Source: Marinobacter sediminum
GTDB taxonomy: Bacteria; Pseudomonadota; Gammaproteobacteria; Pseudomonadales; Oleiphilaceae
DNA length: 64,000 bases
NCBI RefSeq assembly: GCF_016820575.1
Contig: NZ_JAEMQH010000001.1
Coordinates: 372,001-436,000 of the forward strand
Direction of reading: 5' to 3'
Within the stretch, counting starts at the first letter, position 1, and every line of letters begins with the position of its first letter. Made by a program: the position numbers and the translations under genes. Positions 27,325 to 36,273 of the stretch are shown here, one piece after another. The notes under the pieces are model-generated. The model worked only from the letters and a program-made list of their open reading frames with translations. It had not been told where the DNA came from and did not search any database.

Positions 27325-28002
27325 TTATTTACGGCTGAAATGCAGCACCAGGCGGTCGCCCAGCATTTGCAGCACTTGAACAAAAATCACCAACAACGCC
27401 ACGGTAATAACCATGACATCGGTCTGGAAACGTTGGTAGCCAAAACGGATCGCCAGATCGCCCAGACCACCGCCACCAATAACGCCGGACATGGCCGCGT
27501 AGGACACCAGGGTGATCGCGGTGACGGTAATGCCCGCGATGATACCCGGCAGTGCCTCTGGCAACAGGGCGCCGAACACGATCTGTTTTACGCTTGCGCC
27601 CATGGCCTGGGTCGCTTCGATAATTCCGCGATCAACCTCGCGCAGCGACGTCTCCACCAGCCGGGCAAAAAATGGCGCTCCGCCTGCCACCAGCGGCGGT
27701 ATGGCACCGGCCACACCCAGCGAAGTGCCTATCAGCATCACCGTGAACGGAATCATCACGATCAGCAGGATGATAAAGGGCACCGACCGTAGCACGTTCA
27801 CCACGAACGACAACACCGCGTATGCCGCCGGCTGCTCCAGCAGCTGGCGCTTGCCAGTAAGGAACAACAGCACCCCGATCGGCAAACCAATCAGCACACT
27901 GAACAGCAGGGACATGCCCACCATGATCAGGGTGTCCCAGCTGGCCAGGCCAATCTCTGACCAATCCACGTTACTCAACAGTCCGTCCATCAAGGCTTCC
28001 AT
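27325..28002 (-). CDS. metI: methionine ABC transporter permease
   Basis: 225 residues with five or six hydrophobic helices and the EAA-like loop MGASVKQIVFGALLPEALPGIIAG that contacts the ATPase. It forms the membrane channel of the methionine importer. Its ATG overlaps the metN stop by one base (TGATG), indicating translational coupling. Length and sequence match MetI. Confidence 0.95.
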   Translation of the reverse strand: MEALMDGLLSNVDWSEIGLASWDTLIMVGMSLLFSVLIGLPIGVLLFLTGKRQLLEQPAAYAVLSFVVNVLRSVPFIILLIVMIPFTVMLIGTSLGVAGAIPPLVAGGAPFFARLVETSLREVDRGIIEATQAMGASVKQIVFGALLPEALPGIIAGITVTAITLVSYAAMSGVIGGGGLGDLAIRFGYQRFQTDVMVITVALLVIFVQVLQMLGDRLVLHFSRK

Positions 28003-29009
28003 CAGCGCAGCACCTCCACGTGAACGTCGGCGGCTTTGAGCGCGCTCATGGCAACATCAAGGTCACCACCGACCAGCGACAAGGTGAGCTGCCCGTAGGG
28101 TGTGTCCTTGATGTGATCGATACGCCCGGACAGGATGCTGAAATCGACACCCGATTCGCGCGCCACGCTGCCCAACAACGGCTTGTAGGTGGCATCGCCC
28201 TTGAAAGTGAGACGCATGATACGGCCTTTGGCCTTCTGCAGATCTTCCTGCATCTCTTCGCTGTCGATGCTCTCGCTTTCGAACACGAAATCCCGGGTGG
28301 TTGGGTGTTGCGGATGCAGGAACACTTCGCTGACCGGCCCCATTTCCACCACTCGGCCGGCATCCATCACCGCGACCCGGTCGCACACCCGGCGCACCAC
28401 GTCCATCTCATGGGTGATCAGCACAATGGTCAAACCAAGTTCGCGGTTTATGTCCGCCAGCAGCCTCAACACCGACTGGGTGGTTTGCGGGTCCAGGGCG
28501 CTGGTGGCTTCATCGCACAGCAGGATGGTTGGACGGCAGGCCAACGCACGGGCAATACCGACCCGCTGTTTCTGACCACCAGACAGCTGTGACGGGTACT
28601 TGTTGGCGTGATCACTCAGGCTGACCCGGGCCAGCAGTTCCTGCACCCGGTCCCGGATTTCCGCTTTCGAGTAAATACCCGCCAGCTTCATGGGAAACGC
28701 GATGTTGTCGGCTACAGTTTTCGAAGACAGCAGGTTGAAGTGCTGAAAAATCATTCCAACCTTGCGCCGGAACGCGCGCAACTCAGACGCGCTGTAGTCG
28801 GTGATGTTCTCGTCGTCGATCAGAATCCGACCGCCGGAGGGCGGCTCAAGCAGATTGATCAGACGAACCAGCGTGGACTTGCCCGCGCCGGAATGACCGA
28901 CGATGCCAAAGACCTCGCCGGTTTCAATGGTCATATCAGTGGGGTGAAGCGCGGGGATCGCCCGGCCGTCCACCTGATACGACTTCTGTACCTGGTCAAA
29001 TACAATCAC
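28002..29009 (-). CDS. metN: methionine ABC transporter ATP-binding protein
   Basis: About 335 residues. ABC ATPase with Walker [10 protein letters not shown], signature LSGGQKQR, Walker [13 protein letters not shown] and switch histidine LITHEMD, plus the C-terminal NIL regulatory domain (about 255-335) that in E. coli MetN binds methionine and inhibits transport. I start it at the GTG at 29009 (AAGGCG upstream); the longer frame to 29069 adds residues unlike the family. First gene of metNIQ. I see no MetJ box or S-adenosylmethionine riboswitch in the region before it. Confidence 0.95.
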   Translation of the reverse strand: MIVFDQVQKSYQVDGRAIPALHPTDMTIETGEVFGIVGHSGAGKSTLVRLINLLEPPSGGRILIDDENITDYSASELRAFRRKVGMIFQHFNLLSSKTVADNIAFPMKLAGIYSKAEIRDRVQELLARVSLSDHANKYPSQLSGGQKQRVGIARALACRPTILLCDEATSALDPQTTQSVLRLLADINRELGLTIVLITHEMDVVRRVCDRVAVMDAGRVVEMGPVSEVFLHPQHPTTRDFVFESESIDSEEMQEDLQKAKGRIMRLTFKGDATYKPLLGSVARESGVDFSILSGRIDHIKDTPYGQLTLSLVGGDLDVAMSALKAADVHVEVLR

Positions 29010-29206
29010 GGTCAGCGCCTTGTGGGTGCAGCGATTAAAGCCGGCGATTATAGCCCATTCGGCCGCCAAACCCGAATTCGGGGCCTATCGCCCGTGTGGG
29101 TAGTTGCCCTTACACAAACCGTTACCTGACACCCACTCCCGCGGTGCATTAGACTGACTTGAAAGGCGCTCCGAATCCTAACAATCACCGCCCCGAGACC
29201 ACTACT

Positions 29207-30628
29207 GTGACCACCGACAACAAGACCACCCCTGCACGGATGACCTCGACCCAGGCCTGGGTGACCTATCTGAGCAAGGTAGAACTGCCGGTTCTGGCCA
29301 ATACGCTGCGACGCATCAATGAACTGGCCGACAACCGCAACAGCACGGTCAACGAGTTGGCCAGCGTCATCCTGAACGACGCCCAGCTCACCTCCCAGGT
29401 GTTACGGCTGTCCAACACCGTGTTTTACAACCAGACCCGGACCCAGGTCAGTACCGTCAGCCGCGCCATCACCCTGATCGGATTCGACGCCGTGAAATCC
29501 ATGGCCATTTCATCCCTGATCGTCGACGCGCTGTTGCAACGCAACGACCGACCACACCTGCTGAGCTGCCTGGCCCGGGCTATCCACGCCGCGGTTCAGG
29601 CCCGGTGCCTGATGCCCAAACGCAATGAAACCGCCCTGGAAGAAGTGTTCATTGGCGCCCTGCTGATGAACATTGGTGAACTGGCGTTCTGGTCCTGCGA
29701 GACCGATCAGGCCAACGAACTGGAGCAGCGCCTGCGACTGGAGGAAGCCCCCGTGCCAGCCCAGAAGGCGGTGCTGCATTCCACCTTTACCGAAATTACC
29801 CGTGGCCTGGTCGAAGCCTGGTCACTGGGCCCTTTTATCCGCGATGTGGTCTCGCCAGGGCCCGCCAATTCCCCGGCCGCCAGCCTGGTGCGCCATTCGG
29901 TGGAAATGGCCCGTTTGTCCGAGCAGGGCTGGAGTGGCGCCGAAATGGACAAGGTGCTGGAGCAGTTAGGCAAGGACATTGACGAGAATCCGGCGACGGT
30001 TCGGGACCGGATCAAGGTCAACGCTTCAGAAGCCGCACGGGTAGCCGTTTCCCTTGGCATTCCTCAGGTCACCGCGCTGATGCCCGGCAATCGCAAAGCC
30101 GATGATCACCCCAAGGCCCTGGCCCCGGAGATGGATCCGGAGCTGCAATTGCAGATCCTTCGCGACCTGACCCACAGCCTGGCCGAGCAGCCCAATATCA
30201 ACGAGATCTGCGAGCTGGTGATTGAGGGCATACACCGGGCCATCGGTATGCAACGGGTGGCCCTGTTGATGTCGGATCGGGACGGACAGGCTCTGGTACC
30301 ACGAAAACTCAGTGGCCGGGGCACGGAAGGTTGGCGCGACCACCTCACCATCGCAAGAAACGGCAGTGGCATGCTCGGCGGCCTGCTACCTGAGAACGGC
30401 TGCTTCATTTATCGGCCTGGAACAACGCCAGGCTCGGTCAGCTACGACCGCTGGCTAGGCCGGGTGCCGGCCCTGATCGGGCCACTCCGGGCCGGCAACC
30501 GCCTCGTGGGATTGTTCTATGCGGACAACGCCGCCGGTGATTACACGCCCTCCGAGCAGCAGCTGACGGCGTTCGGACACTTCATCCAGAACGCCCAGCT
30601 GTGCCTGACCCTGATGGCCGCCCGCTAG
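29207..30628 (+). CDS. HDOD domain protein with C-terminal GAF-like domain
   Basis: About 473 residues. An N-terminal HDOD domain (about 15-215: PVLANTLRRINELADN, VILNDAQLTSQVLRLSNT, AITLIGFDAVKSMAISSLI) and a C-terminal GAF-like domain (about 315-465). HDOD proteins are HD-phosphodiesterase relatives lacking the catalytic residues and act in signalling, motility or stress circuits. The start is uncertain: GTG 29207 is chosen, but TTG 29159 and ATG 29240 are in frame and none has a strong ribosome site. It is divergent from metN and convergent with the anti-sigma gene (6-nt gap). Confidence 0.85.
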   Translation: MTTDNKTTPARMTSTQAWVTYLSKVELPVLANTLRRINELADNRNSTVNELASVILNDAQLTSQVLRLSNTVFYNQTRTQVSTVSRAITLIGFDAVKSMAISSLIVDALLQRNDRPHLLSCLARAIHAAVQARCLMPKRNETALEEVFIGALLMNIGELAFWSCETDQANELEQRLRLEEAPVPAQKAVLHSTFTEITRGLVEAWSLGPFIRDVVSPGPANSPAASLVRHSVEMARLSEQGWSGAEMDKVLEQLGKDIDENPATVRDRIKVNASEAARVAVSLGIPQVTALMPGNRKADDHPKALAPEMDPELQLQILRDLTHSLAEQPNINEICELVIEGIHRAIGMQRVALLMSDRDGQALVPRKLSGRGTEGWRDHLTIARNGSGMLGGLLPENGCFIYRPGTTPGSVSYDRWLGRVPALIGPLRAGNRLVGLFYADNAAGDYTPSEQQLTAFGHFIQNAQLCLTLMAAR

Positions 30629-30634
30629 GCGGCG

Positions 30635-31327
30635 TCAGAGTTCATACAGTTTGGTCACGTGCAGGATTGGGCCGGTGGGGGCACCCGTTGGCGAGCCGCC
30701 CACAGGCTCCAGGCTGATCGCCAGGGTACGGCTCTGGGACAGCGCTGTCCGGGCCTCGTCAGTCAACGTGACCTGGTGCACGCCGCCCGCCGGGATGACC
30801 CCGAGCGATAACGGCTGGCCCTGTTCGGGCACTACCCAGAGCTCATAATCCTTGCCGGCATCAGCCGCGCTGGCCGCAATCGAACGCAATTTCAGCAACC
30901 GGTCCGGCCCAGACTCACTGACCAGCCAGAGCGGATCACTGACATTGGCCTGGACAATCGCGCCAGACAGCTGTGGTGCGGGCACCGGCTGCTGCACGAT
31001 CAATACCGCCATCATCACCGCGGCCGCTGTGGCCACCAGACTCCAACTCGGCCATAGCCAGCGCAGCCCTGATCCCGCACGCGCGCCAGACTTGGCCGTG
31101 TCCGGCCAGAGCCGACGTTCAATCGCCTGCCAGACTGATTTGGGTGGCTCCACCGAAGGTACTTCCGCAGACAGCTGGCCCAGTTTCTGTTCCCAGTACC
31201 AGACTTCCTGGCGCACCCGGCCCGATTCCATCATCCAGCGCTCGAACCGACGACGGGCCCGACCATGCAGAGAGCCCAGCACATACTCTGCCGCCAGGCT
31301 CTCAATACGTTCCGTTGTCATCTTCAT
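30635..31327 (-). CDS. RskA-like anti-sigma factor
   Basis: About 230 residues. An N-terminal cytoplasmic helical domain (ESLAAEYVLGSLHGRARRRFERWM; anti-sigma zinc-finger fold but without HxxxCxxC), one membrane helix (about 99-117) and a periplasmic RskA-type domain ending DYELWVVPEQG...LAISLEPVGGSPTGAPTGPIL. It should hold the adjacent ECF sigma at the membrane until an envelope signal releases it. ATG 31327 overlaps the sigma stop (ATGA), the classic coupled arrangement; an ATG four codons upstream is less likely. Confidence 0.92.
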   Translation of the reverse strand: MKMTTERIESLAAEYVLGSLHGRARRRFERWMMESGRVRQEVWYWEQKLGQLSAEVPSVEPPKSVWQAIERRLWPDTAKSGARAGSGLRWLWPSWSLVATAAAVMMAVLIVQQPVPAPQLSGAIVQANVSDPLWLVSESGPDRLLKLRSIAASAADAGKDYELWVVPEQGQPLSLGVIPAGGVHQVTLTDEARTALSQSRTLAISLEPVGGSPTGAPTGPILHVTKLYEL

Positions 31328-31881
31328 TTTTCGAGACACCTCTTGAGGGCAATCAAACCGCGCCGAATCCAGCTCTTCACCGTTCCGATCGGAGAACTCA
31401 ACGCCTGCGACAATTCGTCGTGGGTCAGGCCCTTGTAGTAGGACAGCAAAATGCTGTCCCGTTGCACGTCACTCAGTTCACTCAAACACCCGGTCAACTG
31501 GGTCGCGCCAGCACTGCGGAGCGATTCATCCAGCGGACCGGCACGCTGATCCTCCACATGCTCCAGCTGATCCTCGCCGGCGTGTTGGCGAACCTTTCTG
31601 GCGCGCATTAAATCCAGGGTGCGATAGCGGGCAATCGTCATCATCCACCCCAGGGGCGTGCCGCGATCGCTGTGATACTCACGGGCGTGGTGCCAGATCT
31701 GAATAAAGGTCTCCTGCAAGGCTTCTTCCGCCAGTTCCCGCTGCCCAGCCAGCTTCAGGCAAACGCCGTACATGCGGCCGGAGATCAGCTCATACATCTG
31801 CTGGAACGCACGTCGGTCCTCATGGGACACCGCAATCAAAAGGCGCATCAGGTCATCCTGACTGGCGTCGATTCGAGACAT
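31324..31881 (-). CDS. ECF-type RNA polymerase sigma factor
   Basis: 185 residues with region 2 (EEALQETFIQIWHHAREYH; GWMMTIARYRTLDLMRARK) and region 4 (RDSILLSYYKGLTHDELSQALSSPIGTVKSWIRRGL). It should direct polymerase to envelope-related promoters. GGAG lies 6 nt before the ATG. The next gene is its anti-sigma. A TGCATC-N17-CGTA element upstream on the minus strand, mirrored by a similar one facing the DUF4331 gene, suggests autoregulation plus control of the divergent cluster. Confidence 0.95.
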   Translation of the reverse strand: MSRIDASQDDLMRLLIAVSHEDRRAFQQMYELISGRMYGVCLKLAGQRELAEEALQETFIQIWHHAREYHSDRGTPLGWMMTIARYRTLDLMRARKVRQHAGEDQLEHVEDQRAGPLDESLRSAGATQLTGCLSELSDVQRDSILLSYYKGLTHDELSQALSSPIGTVKSWIRRGLIALKRCLEK

Positions 31882-31908
31882 TTCAGCTCCACTCGTTGTT
31901 GTTCTGGG

Positions 31909-31935
31909 TACGCGCCGACTCTCGGGTGAGATGCA
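31909..31935 (-). promoter_or_regulatory. candidate ECF promoter of the sigma/anti-sigma genes
   Basis: On the minus strand TGCATC (31935-31930), a 17-bp spacer, then CGTA (31912-31909), about 28 bp before the sigma start. The layout and spacing equal those of the divergent plus-strand element at 31969-31995. Confidence 0.6.
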
Positions 31936-31968
31936 GCACAGTGGTCGAATTTATTTTTCAGTCAGGGG

Positions 31969-31995
31969 TGCATCTTTCTCGCAACGCTGCCCGTT
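31969..31995 (+). promoter_or_regulatory. candidate ECF promoter of the DUF4331 cluster
   Basis: TGCATC (31969-31974), a 17-bp spacer, then CGTT (31992-31995), 40 bp before the DUF4331 start. It pairs with the minus-strand element in front of the sigma gene; GCATC- and CGT-type hexamers are typical of ECF promoters. Confidence 0.6.
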
Positions 31996-32035
31996 GCTTC
32001 TGTTGCACAACCCAACAATAGACGAGGAACACGCA

Positions 32036-33637
32036 ATGAACACAGCCACAAAACGCTCGGCCCTCGCAGTCGCCGTAGCGGGAATCTGTTTAGGCGCCAG
32101 CCTGAGCCAGGCGTCCAGTCACCGGGAAGCTCCGTTTATCACCGAAGTTCCGAAAGTAGACGGTACTGATTTTTACATGTTCCGCAGTTATGAGACAGGC
32201 CGAGAGGATTTCGTAACCCTGATCGCCAACTACTTGCCTCTACAGGATGCATACGGCGGTCCGAACTATTTTGATCTCGACGAAAACGCGATTTACGAGA
32301 TTCATATCGATAATGATGGTGATGCAGTAGAAGATCTGACGTTCCAGTTTGACTTCGAGACCGTAAACCAGGATTTCACCCTAAATATCGATGGGACTGA
32401 CGTTGCCATCCCGCTGAAAACCGCAGCAGCTCTTGGGGCAGACGCGAGCGCGGATGCTAATAATCCGGCGCTTCAATCCCGTCAAACCTATTCCATCGAC
32501 GTTATTAGGGGGGACCGTCGTACCGGGACTGTCCAGGCAGTAACGGATATGTCAGGCGGTACCAATTTTAGTAAGCCGGCGGACAACATCGGCTCGAAGA
32601 CCATTTCCAACTATCCCACCTACGCAAAAAGTCACGTCAATGATATCAGTATTCCAGGCTGTGGCATGGGACGTGTCTTTGTCGGACAACGGCAAGAAGC
32701 CTTTGCCGTCAACCTCGGCGAAATTTTCGACCTAGTCAATTTACCACTCGCCGATGTTGCGGGGTTCAACGGCCGGGATCTCGGCCTCAACATCCTAAAC
32801 GATAAAAACGTTACCTCTCTGGCGATCGAAGTACCGACACAGTGTTTGACTTCAGGTAGCGAACCGGTCATCGGTGGCTGGACCTCAGCGAGCCTGCGCC
32901 AAGCCCGGGTTCTCAATCCCGAACCCACCAAGTTCACCGATACGGATATGGGTAAGGGTGCGACTGTCGAGGGTGGAGCTTACACTCAGGTTTCCCGCCT
33001 TGGTTCACCTTTGGTCAATGAAGTAGTTATTGGTCTGCGTGATAAGAACAAGTTCAATGCCAGCGAACCCAAGGACGACGCAAGCAACTTTGCTCCATAT
33101 GTCCTGACTCCAACTTTGCCGGCATTGGTAGAAATTCTATTTGGCGAGCAAGCTGACACGGCCGGTTTCCCGGGAGCAGCCGATGCACCTACTGCATTTC
33201 CACGAGCAGACTTGATCTGGGCATTTCTAAACGGTGTACCAGGCTTGAATCGTCCAAGTGGCAATGTTGTTCTGAGTGAGATGTTGCGACTTAACACAAC
33301 CATCGCTCCTACTGAATTGACAAGCCAGAACGATCTGGGCGTGATTGAAACTGATGGCATGGGCACTATTGTTAATCCTGATTTCGCAGGCTTCCCGAAT
33401 GGAAGGCGCCCAGTTGACGACGTTGTCGATATCGCCTTGCGTGTTGCGATGGGTGTCCTTTATGCAGATCGATTCGACGCCGTACATCCGGACTTCGAAA
33501 CTCTTATGCCCGGTGATGCCACCGCTAAAGACACAGAATTCACGGACGGGGCGGTCACAGCTACTGGCCCATTGCTAACCGAGTTCCCGTATCTGGGCCA
33601 TCCCATTTCCGGTTCACCCAACCCGCAGCGTCCATAG
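32036..33637 (+). CDS. secreted DUF4331 family protein
   Basis: 533 residues. Signal peptide (ALAVAVAGICLGASLSQA) then the DUF4331 opening ASSHREAPFITEVPKVDGTDFYMFRSYE. The family is abundant in environmental bacteria and its biochemical function is unknown. The ATG has GAGGAA 7 nt upstream; an open frame extending to 31931 crosses the promoter and is not coding. The gene is visibly less GC-rich than its neighbours and has looser codon use, which may mean acquisition by transfer. It leads a cluster with a lipoprotein, a TPR protein and a HupE-like protein, opposite the sigma/anti-sigma pair. Confidence 0.9.
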   Translation: MNTATKRSALAVAVAGICLGASLSQASSHREAPFITEVPKVDGTDFYMFRSYETGREDFVTLIANYLPLQDAYGGPNYFDLDENAIYEIHIDNDGDAVEDLTFQFDFETVNQDFTLNIDGTDVAIPLKTAAALGADASADANNPALQSRQTYSIDVIRGDRRTGTVQAVTDMSGGTNFSKPADNIGSKTISNYPTYAKSHVNDISIPGCGMGRVFVGQRQEAFAVNLGEIFDLVNLPLADVAGFNGRDLGLNILNDKNVTSLAIEVPTQCLTSGSEPVIGGWTSASLRQARVLNPEPTKFTDTDMGKGATVEGGAYTQVSRLGSPLVNEVVIGLRDKNKFNASEPKDDASNFAPYVLTPTLPALVEILFGEQADTAGFPGAADAPTAFPRADLIWAFLNGVPGLNRPSGNVVLSEMLRLNTTIAPTELTSQNDLGVIETDGMGTIVNPDFAGFPNGRRPVDDVVDIALRVAMGVLYADRFDAVHPDFETLMPGDATAKDTEFTDGAVTATGPLLTEFPYLGHPISGSPNPQRP

Positions 33638-33658
33638 CCGACAGATAAGGAGACAATC

Positions 33659-33895
33659 ATGAAAAAAGCTCTCACTATCTCAGGCCTTCTAGCGGCAGTA
33701 CTGACGCTTGCGGGCTGCACCGACGGCTCCAGCGTCGGATTTGAGCGACCGAATCCGTCAGTGGATTTCACCACCTTCGTGAAAGCGGAAATCGCCAACA
33801 CCAGCGATACCCGTGCGGCGGTGGAGATCAACGACACGGACTTCAGCTTCAACGATGAAAACAACCCACAGGCCTACGATGACCTGTTCCGTTAA
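33659..33895 (+). CDS. small lipoprotein
   Basis: 78 residues with a clear lipobox LAGC (cleavage before C21), so it is membrane-anchored through lipid. The mature 58 residues are acidic (VEINDTDFSFNDENNPQAYDDLF) with no recognised domain. It begins 21 nt after the DUF4331 gene with GGAG 8-9 nt upstream, and overlaps the next gene by 17 nt. It is presumably a partner of the DUF4331 protein or of the membrane protein downstream; I cannot assign a role. Confidence 0.85.
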   Translation: MKKALTISGLLAAVLTLAGCTDGSSVGFERPNPSVDFTTFVKAEIANTSDTRAAVEINDTDFSFNDENNPQAYDDLFR

Positions 33896-35093
33896 GAAGA
33901 CCCTTCGCCGGAGCGACATCCGTCGTCGTCCGGCGATTTCCTTCCCTGCCCTCCCGGGCAGGGCTTTTTGGCTTGGGCTTACTCTGGCCGGATCACTGCT
34001 GTCGGCATCAGTGGTGACCAGTGCGCCGAGCCCAATCCAAAACGATTTTTCTGACCATGCTGTGTTGGCAACGCTTCCGGACATGTCGCCCGACCTAAGC
34101 TCTACCCCCGACAATGTCGAGGCATTGGCTGATGAGGTACAACAGCTGATCGGTCAGGCCCGATCGACCGGCGACCCCCGATTCCTGGGCTACGCCGAGC
34201 GTCTGCTGCAAGACTGGCCGGAGGCTGGCTTTACGGATCGGCTACGAGTTCTGCGTGCCACCCTGGCCCAGAGCCTGCACCGCTTCGATGCGGCCCGGCA
34301 GGATCTGGAGCGGGTCTTGCAAACCACACAACAGCGCCAGCAGCGGATTCAATCGCGGCTGACCCTGGCCAACCTCGAGCTGGTGCAGGGCAACTATGGC
34401 AAAGCCCGACAGCACTGCCAGGAACTGGCAGGCATCTACCCCGGGCTGATTGCTGCCAGCTGTCTGGCGCAAACCGACGCCAGAACCGGCCAGGCCGACG
34501 CCGCCTACGCGCACTTGCAAGCCCAACAGGCCTCAGCCTCCAATGCCGACCTAACCGGCCAACTCTGGGCCGAAGGCACATTGGGCGATCTTGCAGCACA
34601 GCTGGACCTCGACTCGGCAGCCGTCCACTGGGGTATCGTGCTTCAACAATCACCGGATGATCTCTACACCCGGACACAACTGGCAGATTGGCACCTGCAG
34701 GCAGGCAATCTCCAGGCAACCCTGGCACTCACCGAAGGCTATAAACAGGTCGATGCTCTGGCGGTTATCCGAGCGATTGCCCTGCGCGAAGCGGGGGCCC
34801 CGGCGGCGGAAGCGCTGGCAGACTCCCTGCGGGAACGGTTTGCCGAAGCCCAGTGGCGCGGCACCCTGCTGCATCAGCGGGATTTCGCCCGCTTTCAGCT
34901 CGACATCGAAAACCGTCCGACGCTGGCCCTGAAGCATGCACTGGCCAACTGGGAGACCCAGCGCGAACCCATGGACACCCGCCTGGCCTTGAGAGCTGCA
35001 CACAGCGCTGGAGACCAGCCCGCCCTAGAGCGTTTACACCAATGGCTGGCGCAGTATGATCAGATTGACCAGCGCTACCCGGAGGCACCGTGA
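33879..35093 (+). CDS. TPR-like periplasmic protein
   Basis: 404 residues from ATG 33879. A basic N-terminus with a hydrophobic helix (FWLGLTLAGSLLSASVVTSA) that should act as signal anchor, then helical repeats (RFLGYAERLLQDWPEAG; RFDAARQDLERVLQTT; YGKARQHCQELAGIYPG) consistent with TPRs across most of the protein. It probably acts as a protein-protein scaffold in the periplasm. Its start lies inside the lipoprotein gene and its stop overlaps the HupE-like start by one base, so the three are translationally linked. Confidence 0.82.
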   Translation: MTCSVKKTLRRSDIRRRPAISFPALPGRAFWLGLTLAGSLLSASVVTSAPSPIQNDFSDHAVLATLPDMSPDLSSTPDNVEALADEVQQLIGQARSTGDPRFLGYAERLLQDWPEAGFTDRLRVLRATLAQSLHRFDAARQDLERVLQTTQQRQQRIQSRLTLANLELVQGNYGKARQHCQELAGIYPGLIAASCLAQTDARTGQADAAYAHLQAQQASASNADLTGQLWAEGTLGDLAAQLDLDSAAVHWGIVLQQSPDDLYTRTQLADWHLQAGNLQATLALTEGYKQVDALAVIRAIALREAGAPAAEALADSLRERFAEAQWRGTLLHQRDFARFQLDIENRPTLALKHALANWETQREPMDTRLALRAAHSAGDQPALERLHQWLAQYDQIDQRYPEAP

Positions 35094-36226
35094 TGTTCCG
35101 GCCAATTCCCCTACCACTACTCACCGTATTTCTCTGGCTATTGGCACTGGCCAATCCAGTGCTGGCCCATAAGGCCAGTGACAGTTTCATGTACCTGGAC
35201 ACCGACTCCAGGCAGTTCAGGATCGACGTAGCTCTGCGGGATTTGGCCCTGCTGGTTCCCCTGGATACCAACCGCGACGGCGAGGTGACCGGTGGCGAGT
35301 TGCGTCAGCATCGAGGGGCGATCCTGGCTGCCATCGAGGCAGCCATTACTCTGTCGGCTGACAATACCGCCTGCCAGCTGAGGGGCGAGGAGTCGGGAAT
35401 CAGCCAGCACAGCGATGGCGCCTACGCCGCCACCCGTTACCAGGTGCTCTGCGACGGCGGTCAGGCCCCGGATAGCCTTAACTACCAGCTGCTCTTCGCG
35501 CAGGACAGCCTGCACCGCGGGCTGATTCAGATCAGCGCTGGCAACGAATCGTCACTGGCAGTGGCGGGACCAGACAGCCAAACTGTGGATTTGCGCCCGG
35601 CTGGCCGCGCGGGACTCTGGCACAGCTTCACCACGTTTCTCTGGGAAGGCGTGGTGCACCTGCTGATCGGCCTGGATCACATCCTGTTTTTGTTGGTACT
35701 GGTGCTTCCGGCCAGCCTCTCCCGCAACGATTCAATAACCTCGCCGCAGCGTTGGTTGCCATCCCGAGCGCAGATCATCGAGCTGACCGGCGTGGTCACT
35801 GCCTTTACGGTTGCGCACTCAATCACTTTGGCGCTGGCGGCCCTGAAGATCGTCAGCCTGCCCATTGCCTGGGTGGAAACGGTGATTGCAGCGTCCATTG
35901 TGGTGGCGGCGGTGAACGTGGTCTGGCCAGTGCTCGGGCGCAAAACCTGGCCGCTGGCCTTTGGCTTCGGGCTGATTCACGGCTTCGGCTTTGCCAGCGT
36001 GCTGTCGGACCTGACCTCTGGCACCGCCAATCTGGCCGTCGCCCTGGCAGGGTTCAATGTGGGCGTTGAGCTTGGCCAGCTGGCATTGCTGGCGATCTGC
36101 TTCCCGCTGCTAAACTTACTGGCGCAAGCAACACCGCTCTATCAGCGGGCACTGGTGCCGGTGGTTCTTCTGGGAGTGGTTGGCGTCAGTCTGATGTGGG
36201 TATGGGAACGCACACCGGCCGTTTAG
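35093..36226 (+). CDS. HupE/UreJ_2-like membrane protein with EF-hand-like loop
   Basis: 377 residues. Signal peptide (ending NPVLAHKAS), a soluble extracytoplasmic domain of about 150 residues, then six or so helices with the HupE/UreJ_2 core (HLLIGLDHILFLLVLVLP; TAFTVAHSITLALAAL; GFGLIHGFGFASVL). Related HupE and UreJ proteins carry nickel or cobalt, but this long-domain family is uncharacterised. Residues 58-69 read DTNRDGEVTGGE, a complete 12-residue EF-hand calcium loop, so the soluble domain may bind calcium. GGAGG lies 7 nt before ATG 35093. It is the last gene of the cluster; the stop codon lies in an 11-bp stem. Confidence 0.88.
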   Translation: MFRPIPLPLLTVFLWLLALANPVLAHKASDSFMYLDTDSRQFRIDVALRDLALLVPLDTNRDGEVTGGELRQHRGAILAAIEAAITLSADNTACQLRGEESGISQHSDGAYAATRYQVLCDGGQAPDSLNYQLLFAQDSLHRGLIQISAGNESSLAVAGPDSQTVDLRPAGRAGLWHSFTTFLWEGVVHLLIGLDHILFLLVLVLPASLSRNDSITSPQRWLPSRAQIIELTGVVTAFTVAHSITLALAALKIVSLPIAWVETVIAASIVVAAVNVVWPVLGRKTWPLAFGFGLIHGFGFASVLSDLTSGTANLAVALAGFNVGVELGQLALLAICFPLLNLLAQATPLYQRALVPVVLLGVVGVSLMWVWERTPAV

Positions 36227-36241
36227 GGGCTAAACGGCCGG
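36215..36241. terminator. 11-bp hairpin at the end of the DUF4331 cluster
   Basis: CCGGCCGTTTA / TAAACGGCCGG with a 5-nt loop, overlapping the HupE-like stop codon. It has no T run on either side, so it may be a factor-dependent terminator or mRNA-stabilising hairpin between convergent genes. Confidence 0.5.
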
Positions 36242-36273
36242 AGACAATTGATGAAAGAATCAGCTGGCGTTGC

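Noticed and set aside
29010-29206. Possible MetJ box or SAM riboswitch upstream of metN
   Set aside because: No AGACGTCT repeats and no conserved riboswitch stems could be found.
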